Shown: positions 1 to 10,674, counted from the first letter of the stretch. The stretch: 64,000 nucleotides of DNA from Cryoendolithus antarcticus (GCA_002077065.1 NAJO01000004.1:1054001-1118000); one strand, 5' to 3'. Made by a program: numbers and translations. The notes: generated by a model from the letters alone, not told the origin.

Positions 1-662
1 CCAGCAGATGCAGCAACGGCAGCTTCTCCAGCCCTCCCACGAATGCCGTAGTCCGCAGCAAGGTCCAGGACCGCCGCCAACCAATGACCACTGCTCACTG
101 TAGAAACCTGTTTCCATCCTCGCCGTAACTTGCACGTCTTTACCCCACCGGCGCTGCTGCCGACATCCTCGATCACCAACAGGGATCACTTGCTGCATGC
201 GAGCGTTCCGGCCCCGCTACGCCACAGCGATGAAGTCACTTTGTCTTATGCAAGCACTCTACGCGCGTCGTTGTGCAAGAATCTTGATGGAAGCGGAAGA
301 CAGACTTTTGACGGACGTTTGGGAAGTGCGTGGTTGGCGCGTGGGGTGGCTGGAGCAGTCGAACGACTCGTAATCTGAGTTTGGAAGGAGACGAATGAGA
401 GGAATTCGATTGATGAGGTTTGATTAGCGGAATTTGTGCCCGGTTCGCTCACAAGAGAGAGTTCAGCGAATGTCTGGAGTGGTGGAACTGTCTTGCGAGA
501 TTCTGTGCTGGCACGCTGTGGATGCTCGGAGGAAAGCGTAAGAAGCAGAGTGGGGTAGAAGACATTGTAGGCAGTGCCATAGATTGCGGTGCATTACAAA
601 GAACATCAAAGCACCACTGAACACCAATGTGTCAGTGAACACCTCAGCATTTTCAAGTCCAT
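1..662. other. Left-edge region without a supported gene
   Basis: No reading frame here looks like a conserved protein. One glutamine-rich frame is open from base 2 to a TAG at 101-103 and could be the tail of a gene lying to the left, but it is too short to judge. The open frames at 130-620 lack family resemblance and mostly start with TTG. Confidence 0.4.
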
Positions 663-1328
663 CTAGTTGAGCAGACCCAGTGTCAGGTCACCGTGGATCT
701 TCGCCTTCAGCTGGATCTCGATGTCCAGGTTCAGCTCAAGTCGCAAGCGCAGTTGCTCCCCGCCTCCCTCCTCCTCTTCCTTCTTCTCTCCGCCTCCAGT
801 CAGTCCACCAAGTGCCTTGCCTGCGGTGTCGCCAACCTGCCCAACGGCCTTGCCTGCGGTGTCCTGCACCATCTCGCCTCCAGGTAGACCTTCAGTGATG
901 TCGTCTAGCCCACCACCGCCCTTACCCTGCTGCTTCTTCTGCTTCTGCCTCTGCCTCCTCCCACCACTAGCACTCTGATCGCTCCTGGCCACACTCTCCG
1001 CATCCGAATCGCCTCCCTTCCGTCCCCTTCCACGACTCTGGCGTCTGCGGGACTTCTCGCGCTGCTGCTGGGGTTCCGGCTCGGCCTGCTCCTCACCCTC
1101 GGCGTCAGCCTGTGCGTCTTCGCCGCCCTCGTCCGTGGCATCGGGAGTGGGTTGCTGCTGAGGTTCTTCCTCCTTGGCTGCGGCTTCTTTCTTGCCGCCG
1201 AGCTTTTTGGGAGTTTTCTTGACGGAGGAGGAGGATTTGCTGGCTGAGGCGCCGGCACTGCCACCGGCGCTCGCACCGCCTTCGGCACCTACAGAGGCTG
1301 ATTGCGATTCTTCTTGCTTTTCCGACAT
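663..1328 (-). CDS. Low-complexity acidic/basic protein with a conserved-looking amphipathic C-terminus
   Basis: Intronless ORF of 221 aa starting at an ATG at 1328. The N-terminal two thirds is dominated by Ser, Ala, Gly, Lys, Glu, Gln and Arg: an Ala/Gly/Ser stretch, a lysine block near residue 45, Glu/Gln-rich segments, then an RRQSRGRGRKG basic patch. Residues about 150-180 contain a twice-repeated DTAGKA(V/L)G motif that resembles the 11-mer style of LEA-like proteins. The last 35 residues alternate polar and hydrophobic side chains (LRLRLELNLDIEIQLKAKIH), as in an amphipathic beta strand or membrane-binding segment. This contrast between a disordered body and an ordered tail suggests a real protein rather than a random ORF. 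I do not recognise a catalytic domain and assign no function. Confidence 0.7.
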   Translation of the reverse strand: MSEKQEESQSASVGAEGGASAGGSAGASASKSSSSVKKTPKKLGGKKEAAAKEEEPQQQPTPDATDEGGEDAQADAEGEEQAEPEPQQQREKSRRRQSRGRGRKGGDSDAESVARSDQSASGGRRQRQKQKKQQGKGGGGLDDITEGLPGGEMVQDTAGKAVGQVGDTAGKALGGLTGGGEKKEEEEGGGEQLRLRLELNLDIEIQLKAKIHGDLTLGLLN

Positions 1329-2078
1329 GGTGGTAGATTAGTCCTTGGGTTTTGGAGTGGACCAAGGTATTGGGGTTGAAAGGGTTTTAGTGATGTTTGA
1401 GAGAGCTGAGATAGAGGTGTCCACGGGTATTGATTGCAATGGTAAGATAGAGATACGGACCCCCTACCGGAGAGAAACGATTGAGAGCCAGCCCACCGTG
1501 AAACCTGTTTCGCGGCCTCGATGCGATTCGGCAGCTCTGTCTTCGTCTGACGCAATGGCAGCACCTTGGCCCTACCAGCCCCCCGCTACTAGTGTATCTG
1601 TACAAAGCAAGGCACATCCTTGCGCGTCGCAATAGCCGACAGCCATGCAGATCGGGGGCGTCGGAGTCAGCCGCCGGCTGTTGGATGGTGGTCTGCATGT
1701 GGCTGAGCACGGCAGACAGACTTTGCATTGTCGAGTTGTGCAAATGTAGCTCTTCTGTGGTGTCGACCATCATTCGTGTGCCCTCACATTATGTGCACCA
1801 AGTGTCAAGAGTGATATGAGAATGCGTACCGTTAGATAGATGGATCCTCAACGAGGGTGGCATCTGCGTCAGACGCATGAGACCTCGTTTGCTCGTAAAG
1901 CGCAACAATTTGTAAGTCGAATTCACGTGCTGCCTCGGCACCGTTGATTGTAAAGACAGCTTCTTTTCTTGTCTCCTTCGTCTGCGCTGGAGTTTTCATC
2001 GAGTCTTCGACGTTCATTGCATTGAAGGCATAGAGCGGAACCTGAAGACCTAAGTTGATCAGCCGAGTGTCGTCGAAG
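1329..2078. other. Divergent intergenic region
   Basis: Lies between the divergently transcribed low-complexity gene and the DUF2470-type gene, so it probably contains both promoters. Open frames inside (for example 1387-1773 on the minus strand) show no recognisable domain. Nothing else seen. Confidence 0.5.
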
Positions 2079-2796
2079 ATGGCAGACCAAGCAAGCAAGG
2101 ACGCGGCTGCGCAGCAGAGAATCGTATCTCATATGCAGAAAGATCATCATGATTCTGTCAGTGCCTTCCAGAGCTCCTCGTCCAGATGTCTTGTACTCAT
2201 GTCCCTAGATTGTCCGGTACCTCGAGCACTACAGTAAGGTCTCCGCCTGGACTGCGCAAAGTGGCGTCCTCACAGCCGTCGATCTCAATGGCATGACCCT
2301 CACAGCAAGCGGCAAAACCCACCGCATACCTTTCGACCCACCTCTGAAATCCTATAGCGAAGCCCGCGAGCGGGTGGTATTGATGGACAAAGAGTGCCTG
2401 AAAGGTCTTGGTCGCTCAGACATCACGATCAACGAGTTCATCTGGCCTACCGGTCGCTACGGGATCGAATTCGCCGTCATACTTGGGATCTTCGCGGCTT
2501 ACAGTCAGCGATGGTGGTTTGCGCCCGGTGGTATCGTGGAGAGATCGCTTGGAGCAGGGGTCGCGAAGTTCAGCTATAGAATACAGCCTTGGCTATTTGG
2601 AGGCCTGGTGGTAGTGCATGTGGTGGAGCTGGCGTACTTCGTACCTGCAAGATTGAGGAAGCACTCTGTCAATCCGAGGACGGGACTGTTTTGGTTGTGG
2701 TGTGCGGCGCAAGCTGTCATGGGTATCGGATGTTCAAAGCGGTTCGACGCACTGGTTGAGAAGAAGAGGGTGGCGAAGGGGAAACAGCAGCATTGA
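2079..2796 (+). CDS. DUF2470-domain membrane protein
   Basis: Two exons, 2079-2156 and 2209-2796, joined by a 52-bp intron (gtcagt donor, ctag acceptor), giving 221 aa. The junction restores the DHHDSIVRYLEHYSKV segment typical of the DUF2470 / heme-utilisation-like split-barrel family. About residues 1-105 form that domain. The second half carries two or three hydrophobic segments (about 125-140, 160-178 and 190-208), ending in a Lys-rich tail that could be a cytosolic ER-retention-like end. This two-part organisation is common in ascomycete hypothetical membrane proteins; their biochemical role is not established. The ATG at 2079 is chosen because it opens directly onto the conserved QQRIVSHMQKDHHDS stretch. 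Family call is good; function is unknown. Confidence 0.85.
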
Positions 2797-3248
2797 GGTG
2801 CATACGTGCTCGAATCACTCCTTCGTGCTCTCTATGGGATATCTTAATGCGTGCACTCTTGTACGAGTAGCGCTATGTGTGCTCAAGTACAGTGGTCGTG
2901 AAGACAGTGGTGGCTGCTAGGGCGCGGAAGCTGCAATACTGGCTTGCGTAGCCAAGAGCACCCCTGACTTCACTCCTGACCGTGACTGCCTGCAACAGAG
3001 AGTGATGGGTCTTACCACAACGCTACATGTATTGTTGGTCAATATATGTAGACCATGATCGGACACACGTCCAGGTGCCACGTTCAACATCATCAGCAAG
3101 CATTGATGTGGTCATCGTAAAGGATGTAACCCTGCGAGAAATGTACTGCACCGCACCCATCTTGCTACCGACCACACCGACGAGATTGCGACCAACCTCA
3201 ACGGTGTAGTACATTCATCATTAACAGTCAGATGAACGTAACTAGATC
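2797..3248. other. Intergenic region, DUF2470-type gene to SNF2 gene
   Basis: Both flanking genes point rightward, so this holds the 3' end of one and the promoter of the next. No coding potential or repeats recognised. Confidence 0.5.
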
Positions 3249-6200
3249 ATGGCATCGACCATCATCGACCTTGAGCTTTCGTCGAGTGATGAATCGGACA
3301 CCGTCGTCAGCAGGGCGAGTACGCCAGGACCCTTGATTGAGTCTGCCGACTATGATTCGCAAACATCAGACCAACATTCAGATCGACCTGTCACATCGTC
3401 GAACAAGCAGCCCGCGGAATTGGACGAGTCAACGGAAGTCAGTCAACTTCTGGCGGACCCATCGAACTTCATCGCGCTAGGAAGCTTTATTGGATGCAAT
3501 GTCGGCAGCGAGTCCTCTGGAAGCGACTGGCAGGATGTAACTTGCGATTTAGCAGATGCGTCGCTCAATACGGAGATTCTGGATCATCTGCAGAAGCTGA
3601 CCACAGCTAGGTGGATTCGTGTGGCGTGTCGATCGGTCTCTAAAGGTCCACGGCTTTCTCACACGTTGTACCATATCCACCTGCTACGCGGCGACGTCGG
3701 GCACAGATACGTCGATCGAAGCAACAAAAGGCTCACAGCATCCCTCGAATTGGTTCTCGCGCATATCGACGTCAGTCCGGCAACATGGGCTGGAGAAGTA
3801 ATACCGAGCCAGAGTGTCAAGTTCGACTGGTGGGCAACAGCCGAAGAGGGCTCGTTGTTCAGCAAGTTCAATGACCTGCCATCGCCCGAGCCCGAGTTAT
3901 TCAGCGTCACTGAGCATTACGTCCGAGGCGCAATGCAAGACCTTCTCGAGCCCGATGCACTGCAGGGTATTCGCACGTCTCTATATCCTTACCAACGCCG
4001 ATCAGCAGCTGCCATGCTACAAACGGAGTCTGTCTCAAAGTTAGAACTGGACCCTCGACTGGAGCGGCGAACCGCGCCAGACGGCACATTCTTCTACTAC
4101 AGCCCTCGTGAGATGCTCTTCCTTGGCAAGCCGCGGTACTATGAGGCTTGTCGAGGTGGTATATTGGCAGAATCCATGGGCCTCGGCAAAACGTTGATCT
4201 GTCTTGCACTGATCGCAGCTACGAAGCACCACCTCCCACACATGCCCTCACGCTCGACGCAGCCACCAGTGAGACATTCGGTAGCAAAGCTATCAGTCAT
4301 GACCGTGTCTGCTGTCAATCGCTATTCAGTACCCTGGAGGACCGAGCTCGAGCGGATAAAAGCCGCTACTGGCGAAGGAAGGCCGGGTTGTGTTCAGCTG
4401 CTGGAGGAGAGTCCGCCGACATATATGGTGCCTCCGATAGGTCAACGGACAGGACGGAACGCAGTCGTATTGAGAGAAGTCCGCACACTTGCTGCAACGT
4501 CTGTCATCGTTGTCCCTCGAAACTTGTGCAGCCAGTGGCACTCAGAAATCAAGAAGCACGTCGATGAAAATTATCTCAACATTCTTGTGATGGAAGACCT
4601 GCGCAAGCCACTACCATCAGCAGATGAATTGCGAACATACGACGTCATTCTATTCTCCCGAAATCGGTTCGAGCGAGAAGTAAAGGATGGTGCAGATGGG
4701 CAAAACCGAAGGCTGCCATCGGGCAAGCAAGTCTGTCGGTGCTCGTACATTGGCGCCACCCGGATCCAAGACTGCCACTGCATCAAAACGGAGCAGCTCT
4801 ACGTCTCTCCGCTGAGACACCTGCACATGAAACGACTCATTATCGATGAGGGACATTCCTTCTCGGCAGGTCAGAGCGTCGCAGTTGGCGTTGCAAACAA
4901 ACTCATCACAGCTGACCACCGTTGGGTGGTGAGTGGTACCCCAGCAAAGGATCTTCTTGGCATCGAGGTGGAAGCACCTGACTTGGTGGCTCGCGAGACG
5001 ATTGCAGCTGGGCGGCAAAGCTTCGACGCGCGAGAGGATACGAAAGGCGCAATCGAGAGCCTGGGCTCGTTGGTGAGCAACTTTCTGCGAGTGAAGCCAT
5101 GGTCCTCGGACATCAAGCGCGGCAAATCCGTTGTGTGGGAGGATTTAATTTACAGACACGAGAGCTTACGGCGGCGAACCTACTCTGGCTTCTCCGGCTG
5201 TCTCTCACGGACACTGAGCAGTGTTGTGATCAAGACTCGTCCTGAGGATGTGGAGCGAGATATCGAGTTGCCTCCCTTTACCCATCACACTGTATTGCTG
5301 AAGCCGTCGCTTTTCGACAAGCTGACAGCAAATTTATTCACGCTTGTATTGACAGCAAATGCCGTGACATCGGAACGAACGGATGCTGACTACCTGTTCC
5401 ACAAAAATTCGACAAGTGCCAGACACCACCTAATTGCAAACCTACGCCAGAGCGCGTTCTTCTGGACTGGTTTCAGTTCCGAGGACGTGGCAGGGAGCAG
5501 GAAGAATGCGCTGAGCTACCTGGAGAAGCAAGGTACTGGCGCCGCAGCAGAAGATCGCCAAGTACTGAAGGAAGTCATCGCAGCTGCAGATCAAGTGCTG
5601 TCTAGTCCTGCTTGGCAAACCCTGAGCGAGTCTCATGAGCTCGGTGTGTTCATCAAGGACTGGCCAGCGGACACCGCACAGTTCTGGGCCTTTGCAGGCT
5701 GCACACAGCCACTGATGACGGGTATCTCGCAGACGTTGGAGGCGCAGCGTCATGTCCATGAACGTGTTGGGATGGGCAGTCCTGTCGAAGGATTGGCGGG
5801 CGTGGGTATCAAGTCGCTTGCTCGAGCACGGAACGGACGAGCACACGATGCCGGAATATTGGAGAAGCAGCAGTCTGGCGAAGCCAAACCTGGTCTGCCA
5901 CCTTCGAGCATACAAGGGGAGCCTTCGTTGAAGCGTCGGAGATCGATTACTGATGGTGGATACCGAGGTTCTGCAAAGAAGCGTAGGGCTTCTGCTAGTG
6001 TGGCTTCACGATCGACCGCCACCATAGTAACAGCCTCGCAAGATGGGTTCACCAGCAGCACGAGTCAAGCAGCAGGCTCCAGCACGAAGTCTCTCACGGG
6101 GTCTGCTATCGGGCATGTCGTAGATGGTGCAGTCGTCGCTACCTCTGATGATGTCACGACCAATCATGAGCCTGCTGCTACTCCTTTCCCGGACAACACA

Positions 6201-6998
6201 CCTTTCGGGAAGACTCAGATCGTCGGCACCACCTCTGCTAAACTCAGCTACCTAGTGACGCAGATCTTGAGATACCATCAAGAGGAGAAGATCCTCGTGT
6301 TCTACGATGCAGACAATGCTGCCTACTATGTCGCACAAATGCTTGAGCTACTCCATATTACGCATGAAATCTACGCAAAGTCACTCACCGCAGCGATGAA
6401 GTCCGAATACGTGGTAAAATTCAACGAAGATCCAGAACAGCGCGTACTTCTGATGGACGTGAAACAAGCCGCCCACGGTCTCAACATCTCTTCCGCATCG
6501 CGAGTCTACTTTGTCAACCCGGTCTGTCGGCCAAACATAGAGGCTCAAGCGATCAAACGAGCACATAGGATTGGGCAGACGCGACGTGTGCATGTGGAAA
6601 CACTGGTCTTGGAAGGTACCATCGAAGAGAAGATGCATGAGCGATCCAAGCGTATGACAGGTGTTGAGCATAGAGGCGCAAGCTATCTTGAGGACGATGA
6701 CGGTATACGTGGGATCATACAAAGCGCTCAGATCATCGCAGTCACAACGGACGAGATGTCAGGCGCTGGGCAAATAGCTCCACTTGCCGAACCACAACAG
6801 CTCTGGGGTCGATCCGGGTGGCAAAAGAGCTTGGATGTTGCCGGTTCTGCCAGTTCCAATAGGAAGAAAGGGAAAGCTGTGCCAGTGAAAGTCACTGTGA
6901 CTCCCGAAGAGCGGCGACAAAGAGGCACAGTGGAGACGCAGTCAAGATTGGGCGTTAGCGACGATGCCGCGCTGTCGAGTGGGTCTGGGCCTGACTGA
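3249..6998 (+). CDS. SNF2-family helicase-like ATPase
   Basis: Intronless 1249-aa ORF. Order of parts: an acidic Ser/Asp-rich N-terminus (1-60), a divergent region to about 240, an SNF2 N-lobe entered by YPYQRRSAAAML (about 245), Walker A ESMGLGKT (about 307-314), motif Ia/Ib VIVVPRNLCSQW, DEGH box IIDEGHSF (about 530-537) and motif III VVSGTP (about 557). A long Ser/Lys-rich linker (about 860-985) separates the lobes. The C-lobe has ILVFYD (about 1014), a HGLNISSASRVYF segment and the arginine-finger motif AHRIGQTRR (about 1104). The sequence shows a DNA-translocating ATPase of the chromatin-remodelling/repair superfamily. The wide insert between lobes recalls Rad5/HLTF types, but no RING finger is evident; the only Cys cluster is CRCSYIG...CHC near 497-515 in the N-lobe. 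Subfamily is uncertain. Confidence 0.93.
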   Translation: MASTIIDLELSSSDESDTVVSRASTPGPLIESADYDSQTSDQHSDRPVTSSNKQPAELDESTEVSQLLADPSNFIALGSFIGCNVGSESSGSDWQDVTCDLADASLNTEILDHLQKLTTARWIRVACRSVSKGPRLSHTLYHIHLLRGDVGHRYVDRSNKRLTASLELVLAHIDVSPATWAGEVIPSQSVKFDWWATAEEGSLFSKFNDLPSPEPELFSVTEHYVRGAMQDLLEPDALQGIRTSLYPYQRRSAAAMLQTESVSKLELDPRLERRTAPDGTFFYYSPREMLFLGKPRYYEACRGGILAESMGLGKTLICLALIAATKHHLPHMPSRSTQPPVRHSVAKLSVMTVSAVNRYSVPWRTELERIKAATGEGRPGCVQLLEESPPTYMVPPIGQRTGRNAVVLREVRTLAATSVIVVPRNLCSQWHSEIKKHVDENYLNILVMEDLRKPLPSADELRTYDVILFSRNRFEREVKDGADGQNRRLPSGKQVCRCSYIGATRIQDCHCIKTEQLYVSPLRHLHMKRLIIDEGHSFSAGQSVAVGVANKLITADHRWVVSGTPAKDLLGIEVEAPDLVARETIAAGRQSFDAREDTKGAIESLGSLVSNFLRVKPWSSDIKRGKSVVWEDLIYRHESLRRRTYSGFSGCLSRTLSSVVIKTRPEDVERDIELPPFTHHTVLLKPSLFDKLTANLFTLVLTANAVTSERTDADYLFHKNSTSARHHLIANLRQSAFFWTGFSSEDVAGSRKNALSYLEKQGTGAAAEDRQVLKEVIAAADQVLSSPAWQTLSESHELGVFIKDWPADTAQFWAFAGCTQPLMTGISQTLEAQRHVHERVGMGSPVEGLAGVGIKSLARARNGRAHDAGILEKQQSGEAKPGLPPSSIQGEPSLKRRRSITDGGYRGSAKKRRASASVASRSTATIVTASQDGFTSSTSQAAGSSTKSLTGSAIGHVVDGAVVATSDDVTTNHEPAATPFPDNTPFGKTQIVGTTSAKLSYLVTQILRYHQEEKILVFYDADNAAYYVAQMLELLHITHEIYAKSLTAAMKSEYVVKFNEDPEQRVLLMDVKQAAHGLNISSASRVYFVNPVCRPNIEAQAIKRAHRIGQTRRVHVETLVLEGTIEEKMHERSKRMTGVEHRGASYLEDDDGIRGIIQSAQIIAVTTDEMSGAGQIAPLAEPQQLWGRSGWQKSLDVAGSASSNRKKGKAVPVKVTVTPEERRQRGTVETQSRLGVSDDAALSSGSGPD

Positions 6999-7484
6999 GG
7001 ACGACATACGGTCAGCACCCGTATGAGCGGAACGATCACGGGGACCGCAGTGATAGACCGAGTCTCGTCGCAGAGTGGAAGACGCTGTGGCGATAGCATG
7101 GGCACTGTCTGACTAGTGCTGCACCTGGCGTGGAAGGCCTTGGCATGTCTATCTGGTGTAGCGAGCGTTGCAGCACGTAATCTGGCTAATAATGAGCATG
7201 ATACTATCGACACAGGATCAGACCTCAGGTTCAGCGATACTTGATCGAAGAGAGAAAGAAACGACGCTAGTGCAGCTTAGCAATTGCGTGATGAAGCAGC
7301 CCCACACAATTGCCTGAGGTCTAGTCACGCAATCCCGACAACGCGATGTCGACACACGCAAATGTATGTATGGTGGTGTATGATAGGCAGCGGTTGATCG
7401 CTAGGATAAGTACAGTACACCATCCATTCTCCCTCGTCTTACGCGTTCCTTCTCTTCATCTCACTACTTACTGTCCTATAAATC
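6999..7484. other. Intergenic region upstream of dioxygenase 1
   Basis: Contains the SNF2 3' end and the promoter of the dioxygenase. A pyrimidine-rich stretch precedes the start codon at 7485, as is common just upstream of fungal ATGs. No other feature recognised. Confidence 0.5.
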
Positions 7485-8683
7485 ATGGCTCCTGGGCTCT
7501 TGAACGACGACTTGCCAGATCGCTCGGCGACTGAGACCAATGGCAAAATTGCCTACCCTCAGCCATTGAGGCTCTCAGGTGCTTTGGAGAAGTACAAATT
7601 CGAAGACCTCACGCCGGTCGCTGGTCGCGAGTACCTCAACGTCAACATTGTGGATGAGCTCCTTCAAGACAACGCCGCTCTTCGGGACCTTGCCATCACG
7701 AGTAATGCTCACAGCTTGTCGTGTATGACCACTGCTAATACTTGCCAGTCTCTCAACGCAGCGTTGTCTTCTTTCGCGCGCAGGACAATCTAACCGATGA
7801 TCGCCAGAAGGAGTTCGTCCACAAGCTTGGTTTGCTCTCCGGCAAGCCCAAAGACTCCACTCTCCACATCCATCCAGTGCTGAACAATACTTCTGAATTC
7901 GGCGTTGCAGATGCGGAGATCTCCACCATTTCTTCCGAAGCACGAAAGAAGTTCTTTGGTGGCGAGCAGGGATCACGACAGCCCAGGCGCTACGATGCTG
8001 CGACTTGGCATGCGGACATACAGTTCGAGAGGAAGCCGGCGGACTACACTAGCTTGAAGTTGACAAAGCTGCCGAGTAATGGCGGGGACACCCTCTTTGC
8101 TTCGGGCGTGGAGATCTTCGATCGGTTCTCGAAGCCATATCAGCGATTCCTCGAGGGCTTGACGGCTACGTTTATTGGCGACGGCTTCCACAAGGCTGCC
8201 GCTGCGAACCCCCATACGGTGCACATCCACGAGGGCCCAAGAGGCGCTCCGGAGAATATCGACCAGACCCTGTCTGCGGTACATCCAGTAATAAGGACCA
8301 ATCCCGTGACTGGCTGGAAGAGCGTGTTTGCTCTCGGCACTTTCCCCAAATACATCAACGAACTGCATGCCGAGGAGAGCGATGAGCTCTTGGCGAAACT
8401 GCGGAGGACAGTTCTGGACTCCCACGATCTGACTGTGAGGTTCAAGTGGAAGAACGAGAACGATATTGGTAAGTGGCTACTCTACCGTCGATTGTGGAAC
8501 GACACTGACGCCCTCTTTGCTGTGTGGGACAATCGCAGCGCCTTCCACTCGGCAACGTTTGACTACTCAGAGCTTGGCGAGCGATTCGGGCATCGTGCTG
8601 TCGGCATTGGCGAAAAGCCTTACTATGATCCAAACAGCAAGTCGAGATCCGAGTCGTTGGCTGACGGATACCAGCTCGCGTAG
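7485..8683 (+). CDS. TauD/TfdA-like Fe(II)/2-oxoglutarate dioxygenase (copy 1)
   Basis: Exon 1 is 7485-7701 and a 47-bp intron (7702-7748) joins LAIT to ISQRSVVFFR. The main exon runs on to 8683 if read straight through. The protein has the TauD core: HxD iron ligands in TWHADI, a second His in AFHSAT, and the 2-oxoglutarate-binding arginine expected in HRAVGIGEKPYYDP. Family members oxidise sulfonates or related acids such as taurine; fungal paralogs are diverse, so the substrate is unknown. Between NDI and AVWDNRS sit 17 extra residues not found in the paralog at 19284. That stretch is bounded by a perfect gtaagt donor at 8469 and contains a ctgac branch-point sequence, but has no AG at its expected end. 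Length is 366 aa if it is spliced out, 383 aa if retained. Confidence 0.9.
8469..8519 (+). other. Probable non-canonical (GT...TG) intron in dioxygenase 1
   Basis: Removing exactly these 51 bases rejoins NDI to AVWDNRS, matching the paralog NDLAIWDNRS. The segment starts gtaagt, carries cactgac as a good branch point near 8502-8508, and ends ctctttg, so the acceptor dinucleotide is TG. Because 51 is divisible by 3 and there is no stop, retention would give a 17-residue insert. Seen directly: the sequence and the paralog alignment. Inferred: splicing. Confidence 0.55.
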
Positions 8684-9039
8684 TTTTGGTCACTTGACGG
8701 GTACGCCAATGGCGGAGCTAAATCTCTTCCCGAGCGCTAGCAGAGCGCAGTCGGACCTCTATACAGACAGGTCTATAGGTCAATATCTAGTTGACCAGAA
8801 CGCGAGCCTCAGTGAAGTCGTACCATGGCCCCTGATTGTGCTATGCCGGTGTTGTCGTCATGTACCACCACGCCTTTGCTGCAGCGATGAGAGATACGAC
8901 AGTGTCCTGAGCACTTCCAGAAGGTTTGCAGACGGTTGGCTCGTTGCCGTAGTCCAGTCGGTAGCTGCACGGGAAGCAGCGTCTACGAGTGAGGCATCCA
9001 GGCCCGAAAGTCGACACAGGTAAGGTATGTCAAGAAACA
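8684..9039. other. Convergent intergenic region
   Basis: Between the 3' ends of dioxygenase 1 and the polyol dehydrogenase. No gene seen; presumably both 3' UTRs. Confidence 0.5.
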
Positions 9040-10292
9040 TCATGTCGCATGTCCGGGCGTGCCATCCGATAGACTGTCTATCACGACCTTCAGCACTAAC
9101 TTACCGTCCGCGTCTTTTGTCTTACCAGCCATGTCAAATGCTTCAGGTGCCGAATTCAATCCGCTGAATCGATGCGTGACCAGCTTGTCGAACCGTGGTG
9201 CATCTTTCGTCTTCGACGCAGCTTGCACAATCTCGATGCTTTCGGCGTATGTGTTGGCGTACCGGAACACCCCTACGATGTCGACTTCTCGTAATGCTGC
9301 GGCGCCCAGAGGTATCGTCTGTATGGGATGGCCCATGCCGACCAGCATAAGACGGCCGCCAGGCTTTGTTGCCTGCAAGGAATCAATACAGTGAACGTTT
9401 GCACCGAAATTTTGGTCTTACATAGATGCCAGCCTGTACACATGACGGCACACCAGTGCACTCGAACACTAGATCGACCTCGCCAATCTCACCAATGGCA
9501 CCCAGCTGCGCCGCTGTCTCCTTAGCGATCGCAAGGTTCTCCTCCGTATCCTTCCCTCTCTTCATGGGTACCAAGTACGAGCTGTGAGCAAAGCCATTCC
9601 CCACAGCAAATTCCAGCCTGCCCTGGTCGATGTCTGCGATGATGACTCTTCTCGCACCTTTCACCTTTGCCACAGCCGCGCAAAGCAGTCCTACGGCTCC
9701 AGCTCCGAAGACTACAACACTCGCACTCTTCGGCATCAAACTCCGCCGGAACGCATGCAGTGCCACGCCGAGGGGTTCCAAGAGCGCCCCGATATCCAGA
9801 CTGACATCCTCAGGCAACTTATAGCACCACTTCGCCGGATGATTGATGCTCTCCTGCAGCGTACCCTGAAAGTGTGGGAAGCTCTTGCCACTACTCCTGA
9901 ACTTCAACTCTTTACAGATATTGTATCGTCCCTCTTTACATCTGTCGCAAGCCTCGCAAGGTAGACCGACTTCGAGGGCTATATGATCGCCGACTTTGAG
10001 GGATGAAACCGAAGAACCGAGCGCGGTCACTATGCCGGAAGACTCGTGGCCAAGAGAGAGCGGTTCGCGGACGAGAATGTCACCGTTGCGGAAGTGGGAG
10101 TAGTAGTGCAGGTCGCTGCCGCAGAGGCCGGTGGAGGCGACCCGGACTTGGACTTCATTGTCGGAAGGGGGTGGGAGATCGCGGGACTCCTATACGGATA
10201 TGAGTGTCTGTTTCTAGCACAGAGAAAAATCGACTTACTATGCGGAGGTCTTTCACCCCGTGCAGTACGGAGGCTTGGATTTGAGATGCCAT
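9040..10292 (-). CDS. Zinc-dependent polyol (sorbitol/xylitol-type) dehydrogenase
   Basis: Three exons on the minus strand: 10292-10239, 10189-9422 and 9372-9040, with two 49-bp introns, giving 384 aa. The medium-chain dehydrogenase pattern is complete: catalytic zinc Cys in GLCGSDLHYY, His-Glu in LGHESSG, the structural-zinc four-Cys lobe CEACDRCKEGRYNIC, and the Rossmann motif FGAGAVGLL. Family enzymes oxidise sorbitol, xylitol or L-iditol to the ketose with NAD+. The gene is divergent from a KduD-like SDR across 382 bp, so the two may serve one polyol or sugar-acid catabolic route; that pairing is inference. Exon junctions restore LRI-ESRDLP and GIY-ATKPGGRL. Confidence 0.93.
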
Positions 10293-10674
10293 TGCCTTTC
10301 AGGTCTGAGTAAGATGGCGAGTTGCTGCTGCTTGGAGACTCGATGATGAAAGGAAGAGAGTGTAGAATGACAAACGACAAGGCAGATTACGCTCACCTAC
10401 TTACCATCGATCGGTCGCTCACTCTTGAACTCGTTGTAAGTATGATGTACGTACAATGCCGGCATTTGATAGTGCCTCGGAGGAGGCTTTCTGGGGCGTC
10501 GGCAACTGCAGGCGTCTGAAGTGGACGTCGTGTGGCGGCGACATCGATGGACTGTGATCCACATATAGCACATCTGAACTCCATCCGCTGAGGACTAAGA
10601 TTAGCATCTTAGAATATTCAGTTACCTTCGTACATTCGCACATTCGAGAAATCGCATTTCGCCCGGACGCCAAC
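10293..10674. promoter_or_regulatory. Shared divergent promoter of polyol dehydrogenase and SDR
   Basis: 382 bp separate the two start codons, which point away from each other, so the segment must hold both promoters. I see no unambiguous TATA box or known binding site. Co-regulation is an inference from geometry alone. Confidence 0.5.

Noticed and set aside
2..103. Gln/Pro-rich open frame running from the left edge to a TAG, possible C-terminus of a neighbour gene
   Set aside because: Only 33 codons and no recognisable motif; all frames are short here, so no strand can be preferred.
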